A DNA stretch of 32,168 bases from Actinoplanes sp. KI2 (lineage in GTDB: Bacteria; Actinomycetota; Actinomycetes; Mycobacteriales; Micromonosporaceae), in the NCBI RefSeq assembly GCF_025630775.1, contig NZ_JAOSZE010000072.1, forward strand, positions 1 through 32,168, written 5' to 3'. Shown here piece by piece: positions 14,842 through 22,458 of the stretch. The notes under the pieces were generated by a model. The model did no database searches. It was not told the DNA's origin and saw only the letters and a list, made by a program, of their open reading frames with translations. Within the stretch, counting starts at the first letter, position 1, and each line of letters begins with the position of its first letter. The translations under genes and the position numbers were made by a program.

Positions 14842-17694
14842 TCAGCGCACCAGCCGGCTGACCGCGGCGGCGCGGGTGGTGACGCCCAGCTTGGTGTAGA
14901 TCCGCGATACGTGCGTCTCGACCGTGCGTACGCTCACGTACAGGTCGGCGGCGATCTCGGCATTGGACATACCCGCCGCGATCAGCACCGCGATCTCGCC
15001 CTCGCGCCGGGTCAGCTCCCCGGCGCCGGGCACGGGCGGGGGCGACGCGTCCGGCCGCAGCCGGCGCGACAGCCGCCGCAGCGCCGCATGAGCGTCCCCG
15101 GCGTCGGTGCGTTCGCCGAGCTCCTCGGCGCGGGCGAGATCGTCCAGCGCCGTCGGCTCGTCGCCGGCTCGCATCCGCAGGGTGGCGGCGGCCAGCCAGG
15201 CGCGGATGGCCAGCAGCACCAGTTCGGCGTCGACCAGCAGGGCGCCGGCCCGTTCGGCGAGCTCGGCACCGCGGGCCGGGTCGTCGACGCCGACCGCGAA
15301 CGTGCGGGCCAGCATCGCCAGGCCCCGCCACGGCCGGTGCCCCGGGTCGGCGATCCGCTCGGCCAGGTCCGCCCAGTGCCGCGGCGACTCCGGCTCGCCG
15401 GTCTTCGCCGCGACCTCGGCGAGCGCGGCGCAGGCGACCAGCCGGTTGTGCGGGTAGAGCGCGGCCAGCTCGGGTCCGCCGCCGGCGGCGACCAGGTCGG
15501 CCGCGCCGCGCCGCACATCCCCGGCCGTGATCCGGCTGAAGGCCAGCATCGCCTGTGCGGTGGCCAGCCAGCCGTGGCTCACCGACGCCGCGGCGACCGC
15601 CTGCTCGCCGGTGACGATCGCCGCCGCGAAGTCGCCGGCGCACCGATGCAGCCAGCACTGGGTCAGCAGGGTAAGGGCCAGCGGCTCGGCGGCGGCGAGC
15701 AACCGCGCGATGGCGATGGCCTCCTCGGCGGCGCGCATCGCCTCGCCGATGCGACCCAGCCGGGCCTGCATCAGCGCCTGCATCGCCAGCAGGTAAGGGA
15801 GCACGAAGCTCTGTCCAGCTTGGACGGCGATCCGCCGGCAGCGCATGAGGCGACGCAGCGAGTCGCTCGAACCCTGTGTCTCCAGTCCGGTCCAGCAGAG
15901 CCAGGCGAAGACTTCCAGTCGCTGGGCGATGTCCTCGTCGCCGAGCGTGTCCAACGGGTCAGCCACCGATCCCGGGGGCACGCCGATCGCGTCCACCGGC
16001 CCGGTCGCGTACCCGGTCGCCGACCGCATGGCGTGCGCGATCGCGGCGGCCGCGCCGCCCGGAGCGCGCGCGATGACCTGGCACAGGCGCTCGTCGGCCT
16101 CGGCGAGCCGGCCACGCATGAGGGCGTAGGTCGCGATCTGCAGCAGCACGTCCGAGTTGTCCGCGTCGGGCCGGTGCTCCAGCTCCGCGGTGAGCAGCGC
16201 CTGTGCCTCGTCGTGCCGGCCGAGGAGCCGGATCAGCACGCCGGTGTACCCGACGGCGACGGGCCGGGCCGGATGCCCCACGGGGAGCAGCTCGTCGATG
16301 ACGACGCCCATGGCCTGCCGCGCCTCGGCGAGGTTTCCGCTCGCCGCCCTTCGTTCGGCCAAATACGTGAGCAGCTCGGCACGGCCCGGCAGGCCGGCCC
16401 CGGCGGTATCGCCGGGCAGCAGGCGCAGCGCGGTCTGCAGCCATTCGGCCGCGGTGGCCGGCGCCTGCGCGCCCACCGCCCGGGCCGCCGCGACCAGGGT
16501 TCTCGCCGCGCCGGTGTCACCGACCGCCGCGGACCGGGCGACATGGTGCGCCCGGGCACGCGGTGGCGCGCCCACCCGCTCCAACGCCGCCGCGGCCCGG
16601 GCATGCGCGCCGAGCCGCCACCCGGCCGCGGCCGACGCGTACACGACGTGCCGCACGAGCGGGTGCCGGAATCGGAACCGGCCGGTGCCGGCCACCACCT
16701 GGATGAGGTCGCGGGCCACCAGCTCGTCGAGGCATCGCAGCACGGCGGGCAAAGGCAGCTCGGCGATCTCGGCGAGCAACGCCGGCTCGCTCTCGTCGCC
16801 GCCGACCGCGGCGGCCGAGGCCAGCAGGCGGCTGTCCGGCCCGACGGATTCCCACTCGGCGCTGAGCGCGGCCCGCACCTCGGCCGGCAGGGCCGCCAGC
16901 GCCGGGTCCGGGTCGTTCCGGGTACGGGCGGCGCCGAGCGCCGTGGTGCCGCAGCGGCGCAGCGCGTCCAGGTAGAGCGGGTTCCCGCCGCACAGCCGGT
17001 ACAGGTATGCCACGTCGCGGGCGTCCGCCTCGGGCCCGAGCAGGCGCGTCACGTCCGCCTCCGGCAACGGCGCCAGCGCCAGCCTGCGGTGGAGCCGGCT
17101 GGTGCGGCCCGCGGCGAATGCGGCGGCCAGCCGGCCCGGTGCCTGCGCCGGCCGGTAGGACAGCGCCAGCACCACCGGCCCGGCGGGCGGGCGGCGCAGC
17201 AGATAGTCGATCAGATCCGTGGTGGCGGGATCGCACCAGTGCACGTCGTCGAGGATCAGCACCAGCCCGGCCGGCTCGGCGAGGGTTTCGAGCAGGCGGC
17301 GCAGTGCCCGCAGCGACCGGTAACGCTCGGCCGCGCCGCCGCGCGACGCCTCCGACGCCGCCGGCCCGGCGCGCAGGCCGTCGAGAATCTCGCCCAGCCG
17401 CCACACGTCGTCGGCCGGCAGCCGGGCACGCAGGCTCTCGCCATGCAGGCGTACGTGGTCGTCCAGCGCCTCGGTCAGCACGGCGAACGGCATCTCGGAC
17501 TCGAACTCGGTGGCCCGGCCGGTGAGCGTCAGCAGCCGGTGCTCCCGGGCGTATCCGGCCAGCTCGGCGAGCAGACGGGTCTTGCCGATGCCCGGTTCGC
17601 CGACGACCTCGATCACCTGGGAGCCGTCCCCGAGCGAACGCAGCGCGTCAACGACCGTACGCCACTCGGCCTCCCGGCCGATCATCGACTGCAA
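14842..17694 (-). CDS. LAL-type LuxR family transcriptional regulator
   Basis: This 950-residue large ATP-binding LuxR regulator has Walker A GEPGIGKT at 32-39 and Walker B VLILDDVHWCD. A long helical TPR-like middle follows, then a C-terminal LuxR helix-turn-helix in the last 60 residues (ELTRREGEIAVLIAAGMSN, then SVRTVETHVSRIYTKLGV). The start is set at TTG 17694 because GAGGGG lies 8 nt before it; an ATG three codons later is the alternative. LAL proteins are usual cluster-situated activators in actinomycetes. It lies directly upstream of the SARP gene on the same strand, and the two may form a regulatory cascade for the peptide operons. Its inducer is unknown. Confidence 0.92.
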   Translation of the reverse strand: MQSMIGREAEWRTVVDALRSLGDGSQVIEVVGEPGIGKTRLLAELAGYAREHRLLTLTGRATEFESEMPFAVLTEALDDHVRLHGESLRARLPADDVWRLGEILDGLRAGPAASEASRGGAAERYRSLRALRRLLETLAEPAGLVLILDDVHWCDPATTDLIDYLLRRPPAGPVVLALSYRPAQAPGRLAAAFAAGRTSRLHRRLALAPLPEADVTRLLGPEADARDVAYLYRLCGGNPLYLDALRRCGTTALGAARTRNDPDPALAALPAEVRAALSAEWESVGPDSRLLASAAAVGGDESEPALLAEIAELPLPAVLRCLDELVARDLIQVVAGTGRFRFRHPLVRHVVYASAAAGWRLGAHARAAAALERVGAPPRARAHHVARSAAVGDTGAARTLVAAARAVGAQAPATAAEWLQTALRLLPGDTAGAGLPGRAELLTYLAERRAASGNLAEARQAMGVVIDELLPVGHPARPVAVGYTGVLIRLLGRHDEAQALLTAELEHRPDADNSDVLLQIATYALMRGRLAEADERLCQVIARAPGGAAAAIAHAMRSATGYATGPVDAIGVPPGSVADPLDTLGDEDIAQRLEVFAWLCWTGLETQGSSDSLRRLMRCRRIAVQAGQSFVLPYLLAMQALMQARLGRIGEAMRAAEEAIAIARLLAAAEPLALTLLTQCWLHRCAGDFAAAIVTGEQAVAAASVSHGWLATAQAMLAFSRITAGDVRRGAADLVAAGGGPELAALYPHNRLVACAALAEVAAKTGEPESPRHWADLAERIADPGHRPWRGLAMLARTFAVGVDDPARGAELAERAGALLVDAELVLLAIRAWLAAATLRMRAGDEPTALDDLARAEELGERTDAGDAHAALRRLSRRLRPDASPPPVPGAGELTRREGEIAVLIAAGMSNAEIAADLYVSVRTVETHVSRIYTKLGVTTRAAAVSRLVR

Positions 17695-17822
17695 CCCGGC
17701 CGCCCCTCACGGAAGATTGACGGCCGCCATTCTTGCAACAAAAGTCCACTGGCCTGCCGGCGTGGCGGTCAGATAGGGACAAAAGTGAAGCGAAAAGGGC
17801 GATATCCAGGAAACGTCGGTGG

Positions 17823-19025
17823 TCAACTCGCGGAGCAGGTGGCGGTTGCTCCGCTGCCTGTTCCCGTGCCCTGGAATCCGAAGTTGGCGGTCTGGCCGGG
17901 AGCCAGTTGGCCGTTGTACGACTGGTTCGCCATCGTGACCGTGCCGCTCGTACCGGTGTTGACGGCATTCCAGACCGAAGTGATCGTCGCCCCGCCGGGC
18001 AGGGCGAGGGTGACCCGCCAGCCGTTGAGCGCGGCGCTGCCCGCGGTGACGACGACACCGGCGACGAATCCTCCGTTCCACTGGTTCTGCACCGTGTAGG
18101 CCGCGGTGCAGCCGGGTGTGCCGGACGGAGAGGGGGACGTCGAGGACGGCGTGACCGGCGGCGTACTCGGTGGGGTGCCGTCGCCGAGCGTCAGGTTCTT
18201 CTGCTGGACCTGCCATTGGCTGTGGCACAGGCCGCAGTCGGAGCCGACGAAGTTGGCGCCGGCGGTGAGGTCGCCCTTCAACCGCCACTTCAGGTACAGC
18301 ACTGCCACCCGGCCGAACTCGCCGCCGTTGGTCTGGTCGTACGTACCGCCGTGCCCGACGTTCAGGTTGCCCATGAAGGCGGGCAGCCCGGACGGCAGCT
18401 TGCCCCAGTCGTCCATGGCGTTCGCGTAGGCGATGTCGCTGGGTCCGCCGATGAAGTAGGCGATCGGCTTGGTCAGCCGCTTGAGCTGATAGTCGTCGCC
18501 GTCGTTCAGCAGCCCGCTGCTGAAGATCATCGTTGTGGTGATCCGCGAGTCGTTGGAGACGGCGTACGCCTCCAGGCCTCCGCACGACCAGCCGGCGACC
18601 GCGACCTGGCTGGTGTCCAGCCGGCCGTAGTACTTGCTGCTCGACCGGGAGTTCTCGGCGAAGGCCCAGTCGATGGACTGGGTGAGCATCGAGGACGTGG
18701 TCGACCCGGAGCCGTTCGGCGCTCCGTTGGCGATGACCAGGAAGCCGTACGAGGAGATCTCTTTCAGGAAGTTGATCTGCCCGGTGCCGTTGGCAGCGCA
18801 TCCTCCGTTGCCCCACACGAAAATGGGCATGCGCTCGGACGGCAAGGTCGAAGGCCGGTAGATGGTGTGATTGGCCAGGCTCGCCGAGGTCTCGTAGTCG
18901 GCGGGGTACGGTCCGTCACCGCCGGCTGCCGCATCGGCCGGCGACGCACCGACGGTGATCACCGCGGCGGCGGCCAAGACAACGACGGCCGCCAATCCCG
19001 TACCAATCTTCGTCCCTGTTCTCAT
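17823..19025 (-). CDS. Secreted alpha/beta-hydrolase with C-terminal CBM2
   Basis: This is a 400-residue exported enzyme. The signal peptide is residues 1 to about 33 (positively charged start, LAAVVVLAAAAVITV, then SPADA). The catalytic domain at about 35-285 has the nucleophile elbow GWSCGG (Ser147) and an oxyanion region IFVWGNGGC, resembling dienelactone hydrolase/PHB-depolymerase-like esterases. A Pro/Ser/Thr linker (about 290-315) leads to a family 2 cellulose-binding module: CTAAYTVQNQWNGGF, WRVTLALPGG, NQSYNGQLAPGQTANFGFQG. The start ATG 19025 is chosen because GGAGG precedes it; an ATG six codons upstream lacks an RBS. The likely role is de-esterification of plant polysaccharide or a polyester; the substrate is uncertain. 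It has its own promoter. Confidence 0.88.
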   Translation of the reverse strand: MRTGTKIGTGLAAVVVLAAAAVITVGASPADAAAGGDGPYPADYETSASLANHTIYRPSTLPSERMPIFVWGNGGCAANGTGQINFLKEISSYGFLVIANGAPNGSGSTTSSMLTQSIDWAFAENSRSSSKYYGRLDTSQVAVAGWSCGGLEAYAVSNDSRITTTMIFSSGLLNDGDDYQLKRLTKPIAYFIGGPSDIAYANAMDDWGKLPSGLPAFMGNLNVGHGGTYDQTNGGEFGRVAVLYLKWRLKGDLTAGANFVGSDCGLCHSQWQVQQKNLTLGDGTPPSTPPVTPSSTSPSPSGTPGCTAAYTVQNQWNGGFVAGVVVTAGSAALNGWRVTLALPGGATITSVWNAVNTGTSGTVTMANQSYNGQLAPGQTANFGFQGTGTGSGATATCSAS

Positions 19026-19049
19026 CCGGGCCTCCCGCTCCATGCAGTT

Positions 19050-19078
19050 ACTATCACTGCAGTGACGAGAAGTGTCAA
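19050..19078 (-). promoter_or_regulatory. Promoter with palindromic operator for the CBM2 hydrolase
   Basis: On the minus strand TTGACA (-35, 19073-19078) is followed after exactly 17 bp by GATAGT (-10, 19050-19055). The perfect 12-bp palindrome TCACTGCAGTGA (19054-19065) overlaps the -10 and fills part of the spacer, an ideal place for a repressor. The upstream neighbour, a PaaX-family gene, is one candidate. Confidence 0.65.
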
Positions 19079-19092
19079 TGCATAGACGGACG

Positions 19093-20004
19093 TCATTGCG
19101 ATGAGAAGAACGTGACCCACGAGGCGGCCTCCGGCCAATGCGGTGTCGCCACCTCGACGAGACGCTCCCGAGCCAGCGAACCCAGCGCGGTATGGATCTC
19201 CAGAAACGTGTCCCGGGCCTGCTGGCGAGGCCAGGGCGCCGGCAGCAGATGCTCGGGCAGGTCCGGATCCAGCTCGGGGAAGCGCCGCCAGGAATCCATC
19301 ACAGAGGTCCGGGCCACCAGCGCCCGGGCGGCGTCCACCCGGCCGTCACGCACGGCCACCCGCAGCTCCGCGTACCGGTCGATGAAGTCCCGATACGAGG
19401 ACGCGAGACCGGCCAGGTCGTAAGCGGCGGCCGGGCCGTGCGGTCCGGCCTCGTCGTCGAACCGGACATGCATGACCGACCACCGAGCTCCCTCGACCTC
19501 GTGCAGAGTCCGGCTCAGGGCCGTACGCACCGCCGCGGCGTCGGCGCCCGGCCCGATCCACACACTGTCGTACAGGCCCACGAGCCCCGAGGCGGTCAAC
19601 GCCTTGCGCACCGCGTGGCGGGACGCCTGGTTGGAGCTCGGGATCGAGAATGTCGCCATCACCCAGTCGCCGCTCCACTCCGGCGGACCCGCGCCGAAGC
19701 TCAGGAAACGCTGCATATGGGTGTGATGACTGGCGATCGCCGCGGTCGTCAGGTGATAGACGGGCACCCGGCCGTCGCCCCGCGCCACGATCAGGCCGCG
19801 CTTGGTCAGCCTGGACAGGGCGGACCGGGCGCTGGACTCGCTGATCCCGAACTCCCCCAGGATGGCGATCACCGCCGCCGATGGCAGGGCGGCATCCGCC
19901 GAGTCGAGGTACTCACCGAGCACGGTGGCGAGCAGATGCTGTGGGCTCGCCCCGGTCTGCGACCGGGGAACCGAGACGTCGGTCTTTAGCTGTTCGCCAC
20001 TCAC
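19093..20004 (-). CDS. PaaX family transcriptional regulator
   Basis: This is a 303-residue regulator. The N-terminal winged helix (about 20-90) shows LPSAAVIAILGEFGISESSARSA followed by LTKRGLIVARGDGRVPVYHLT, the PaaX pattern. The central and C-terminal PaaX domains contain WVMATFSIPSS and, near the end, LLPAPWPRQQARDTF. PaaX represses phenylacetate catabolism in E. coli; actinomycete homologues regulate varied pathways, so the target here is open. The start is GTG 20004 with only a weak RBS. It sits between the CBM2 hydrolase gene (same strand, downstream) and an LLM oxidoreductase (divergent, 383 bp away); either could be its target. Confidence 0.88.
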   Translation of the reverse strand: MSGEQLKTDVSVPRSQTGASPQHLLATVLGEYLDSADAALPSAAVIAILGEFGISESSARSALSRLTKRGLIVARGDGRVPVYHLTTAAIASHHTHMQRFLSFGAGPPEWSGDWVMATFSIPSSNQASRHAVRKALTASGLVGLYDSVWIGPGADAAAVRTALSRTLHEVEGARWSVMHVRFDDEAGPHGPAAAYDLAGLASSYRDFIDRYAELRVAVRDGRVDAARALVARTSVMDSWRRFPELDPDLPEHLLPAPWPRQQARDTFLEIHTALGSLARERLVEVATPHWPEAASWVTFFSSQ

Positions 20005-20387
20005 CGCACCAGAATGCCCTGCCGGCGCCGTGGTAACTGGCGCCGGGCTGCACCTACCACTTGCCGCTGCTGACCCACCCGAGCGGCTCGCACCCGACCC
20101 TTTAGAACACGTTTTGCGTGGAGTAGTGACACACGCAACCGTGCGTACATGGGCGGTTCGTAAGCCTTTGGGGCTGATTTGGACTCTGAGAGCAGTTACA
20201 CGGCGTAGCCGAACCTCAACTCTGCCAATACGATCGGCCTGCGGACACGAGCCAGACCGCCAGGGAGCGTTCCGTTCGAAGCCTCATTACGGAGGCGGGT
20301 CCTCCCGCACAAGTGACTCACCCAGAGTCACGACGGCCGCGGGCACCTCCGGGTCTGATCGTCAGCCCGCGATATTCAGGAGGCTCG
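20005..20387. promoter_or_regulatory. Divergent PaaX/LLM intergenic region
   Basis: These 383 bp hold no gene I can support. A perfect 7-bp inverted repeat TTGCGTG (20114-20120) / CACGCAA (20132-20138) with an 11-bp loop, overlapping the smaller CACG-ttttg-CGTG, is the best operator candidate. No clear -35/-10 pair was found for either gene. Confidence 0.4.
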
Positions 20388-21338
20388 ATGGCGAACACGT
20401 TTCGCTTCAGCACCAGCATGCCCAGCCTCACCGGCCCGATATCGGCATGGCGTGACAAGCTACGGCGCATCGAGGATCTTGGCTATTCGTCGGTAGCCGT
20501 CTCCGACCACTTCACCGACGGCTGGAAAATGGACCCGCTGGTGGTGATGACCGCGGCCGCGGAGGCGACCACCACGCTGCGGATCATGCCGCTGGTTCTG
20601 GCCAACGACTACCGGCACCCCGTGCTGTTGCACAAGTCGCTGGCCACGCTCGACGTGCTCTCCGGCGGCCGGGTCGAGATCGGCCTGGGCGCCGGCTGGA
20701 AGGAGAGCGACTACGCCGCGGCGAACATCCCACTCGACCCAGCCCCGGTGCGGATCCAGCGGCTCGGCGAGGCCGTCGAGGTCATCAAGGGGCTGCTCGG
20801 ACCCGAGCCGTTCTCGTACGTGGGAAAGCACTACCAGATCACCGAGCTCGACGGTCTTCCCAAGCCGGTGCAGAAGCCCCATCCCCCGATATTGATCGGC
20901 GGCGGCGGCCGCCTGGTGCTGGAGCTGGCCGGCCGGATGGCCGACATCGTGGGCATAAATCCCCGGATGCGCCGCGGCCAGGCCGCCGGCCAGTCGCTGC
21001 TCGACGTCTCGTCCCAGGGCGTGCGGGCGAAGCTCACCATCGTACGGGCGGCGGCGCGAGCCGCCGGTCGCGATCCGAGCGCCCTGCGCTACCACATGTC
21101 GATCCAGTCGGTGGACATCACCGACGCCCCGGACAGGCGGCCCTGGGTGTCCAGTATCGCCCGGGACGTGACCGACCCGGCCGTTCTCGCCGACTCGCCC
21201 GCGGTGCTGCACGGAACCGTGGAATCGTGCGTGGAAGCGCTGCAGCGACGCCGGGAAGAATTCGGTCTCGACTACCTTCACTTCGGAGGCGACCCGCTGG
21301 TCGCGGCGCCGATCGTCGCCCGGCTCGCCGGCACCTGA
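20388..21338 (+). CDS. LLM class F420-dependent oxidoreductase
   Basis: This 316-residue luciferase-like monooxygenase-superfamily TIM barrel belongs to the F420-associated TIGR03621-like type by appearance. Typical elements are FRFSTSMPSL at the start, YSSVAVSDHF, LRIMPLVLANDYRHPVLLHK, LDVLSGGRVEIGLGAGW and PHPPILIGGGG. The ATG at 20388 has AGGAGG 4 nt upstream, while the open frame before it is not homologous. Members use reduced F420 or FMN in redox steps; the substrate cannot be named. It stands alone between decayed DNA and the PaaX gene. Confidence 0.9.
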   Translation: MANTFRFSTSMPSLTGPISAWRDKLRRIEDLGYSSVAVSDHFTDGWKMDPLVVMTAAAEATTTLRIMPLVLANDYRHPVLLHKSLATLDVLSGGRVEIGLGAGWKESDYAAANIPLDPAPVRIQRLGEAVEVIKGLLGPEPFSYVGKHYQITELDGLPKPVQKPHPPILIGGGGRLVLELAGRMADIVGINPRMRRGQAAGQSLLDVSSQGVRAKLTIVRAAARAAGRDPSALRYHMSIQSVDITDAPDRRPWVSSIARDVTDPAVLADSPAVLHGTVESCVEALQRRREEFGLDYLHFGGDPLVAAPIVARLAGT

Positions 21339-21897
21339 CCGATCAGCGCAACTGAGGAGAAACCCGCGCCCCGCCAGTGCGACGCGCGCGGCGAGCCACG
21401 CCGATGCCAAGCGAAGCGGATCCAGCAAGCCCAGCGCCTGGGGCGGGTCACCCGTAGCACCTCAAACGTCGGCCACATCGGGACGAGCTGCCCAGTTCGT
21501 CATCCAGGAACGAATCCTCTTGCCGCCTCGATAAGCCGACCGAGGATGGGCTTGAAGGCGGGCAGAGCCGGGAGGCGGCCCAGCCGGTGTGGTACTCCTT
21601 CGACGGCGCTGACGTGCTGATCCACACCATTGCCGAGGGGCCGCAAGGTGCGCAACATGGTGGCTTCGTCTCGCAGGGAATCTGCACAGACCACGCGATG
21701 AGTGGGCTGGTACCTCGCCATCGTGGGTACGAACGTCGGCGGGCTGTGGGTAGGGCCTCCGCCGCCGTGGCGCCCCACCGCAGATGCCAGCGCAGCACGA
21801 GCGGGGCGCAGACGAAGCGGGGCGCCGGCCAGCACCGACCCGGCCGGTCGGGCCAGATCGGCGCTGCTCGGGCGCGACGGCGTGTAGGCCGTGGGGC
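21339..21897. other. Decayed or non-coding stretch
   Basis: These 559 bp show only overlapping short frames on both strands without recognisable domains, start signals or consistent codon bias. A minus-strand segment near 21500-21690 (LPAFKPILGRLIEAARGF) reads somewhat like coding sequence and may be a fragment of a lost gene, but I cannot identify it. Confidence 0.4.
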
Positions 21898-22302
21898 TCA
21901 TCGCGGGACTCTCGCGTCGGTCGGCACCCGGGCTTCGGCCACCGTGGTGGGAGCGACGGCGCGGTCGGCGACGCGGAACAGGGGCCGATATACGGCGACA
22001 GCGAGCGCGGCGAAGGCGAGGGTGAGCAAGGCCGACCCGGGTGAGGCGTCCGGGTCGTGGTTGAGGTTCATGGTGACGGCCATGCCGGTCACCGATGCGC
22101 CGATGAGGGTGTACGCGCCGACGATGGCGAACATCGGGGTGCTCGCCCAGGTGGCTCCGCGCAGTAGCCCGATGGCGGTGGCCAGCGCGGCCGGGACGAC
22201 GATGCCCAGATCCATGAGCTTGACCAGCCAGAATGCGGTCGGGCTGGACAGGTACTCGCCGCGCTCCTCGCCGGCGTACGGAAGGCCACCAGCCCCGAGC
22301 AC
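21898..22302 (-). pseudogene. Truncated conserved membrane protein gene
   Basis: The 134-residue frame contains a convincing C-terminal half of an integral membrane protein: SSPTAFWLVKLMDLGIVVPA, GLLRGATWASTPMFAIVGAY, a third hydrophobic stretch (TLIGASVTGMAVTM), then LLTLAFAALAVAVYRPLF. I recognise this as a conserved actinobacterial hypothetical family that is normally about twice as long, with more membrane helices before this point. No RBS precedes the only start (GTG 22302), and the 5' part is replaced by unrelated sequence in another frame that runs into the GH44 promoter. A disrupted gene is therefore the best explanation. A short functional membrane protein cannot be excluded. Confidence 0.5.
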
Positions 22303-22384
22303 ATCGCGTAGCGAGCGGCAGCGTTCACCGGACGGGCATGACCCGCCGCCGCACGTATCTCGTCTTCGGTGATCTCAGCGAGTC

Positions 22385-22433
22385 TTGACTGGCGGACGAC
22401 ATACGGCCAGGATTTCATAGATATCTGTCTATG
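22385..22433 (+). promoter_or_regulatory. GH44 gene promoter and operator-like inverted repeat
   Basis: TTGACT (22385-22390), 17 bp, then CAGGAT (22408-22413) forms a plausible sigma-70-type promoter. Right at the expected transcription start lies the perfect 6-bp inverted repeat CATAGA (22416-22421) / TCTATG (22428-22433), with TATCTG between, in a locally AT-rich patch. This is a good repressor position for a sugar-responsive regulator. No CebR-type TGGGAGCGCTCCCA box is present. Confidence 0.55.
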
Positions 22434-22458
22434 CCATGGGAAGCTTCGGGAGTCTGCG

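Noticed and set aside
12547..18099. Open frame of about 1850 codons on the plus strand
   Set aside because: It is opposite the SARP and LAL genes, crosses the tandem repeat and the MFS stop, and has low-complexity composition; a GC-skew artefact.
19026..19043. Upstream ATG of the CBM2 hydrolase
   Set aside because: It has no RBS and begins just inside the -10 region, whereas the ATG at 19025 has GGAGG and a proper signal peptide start.
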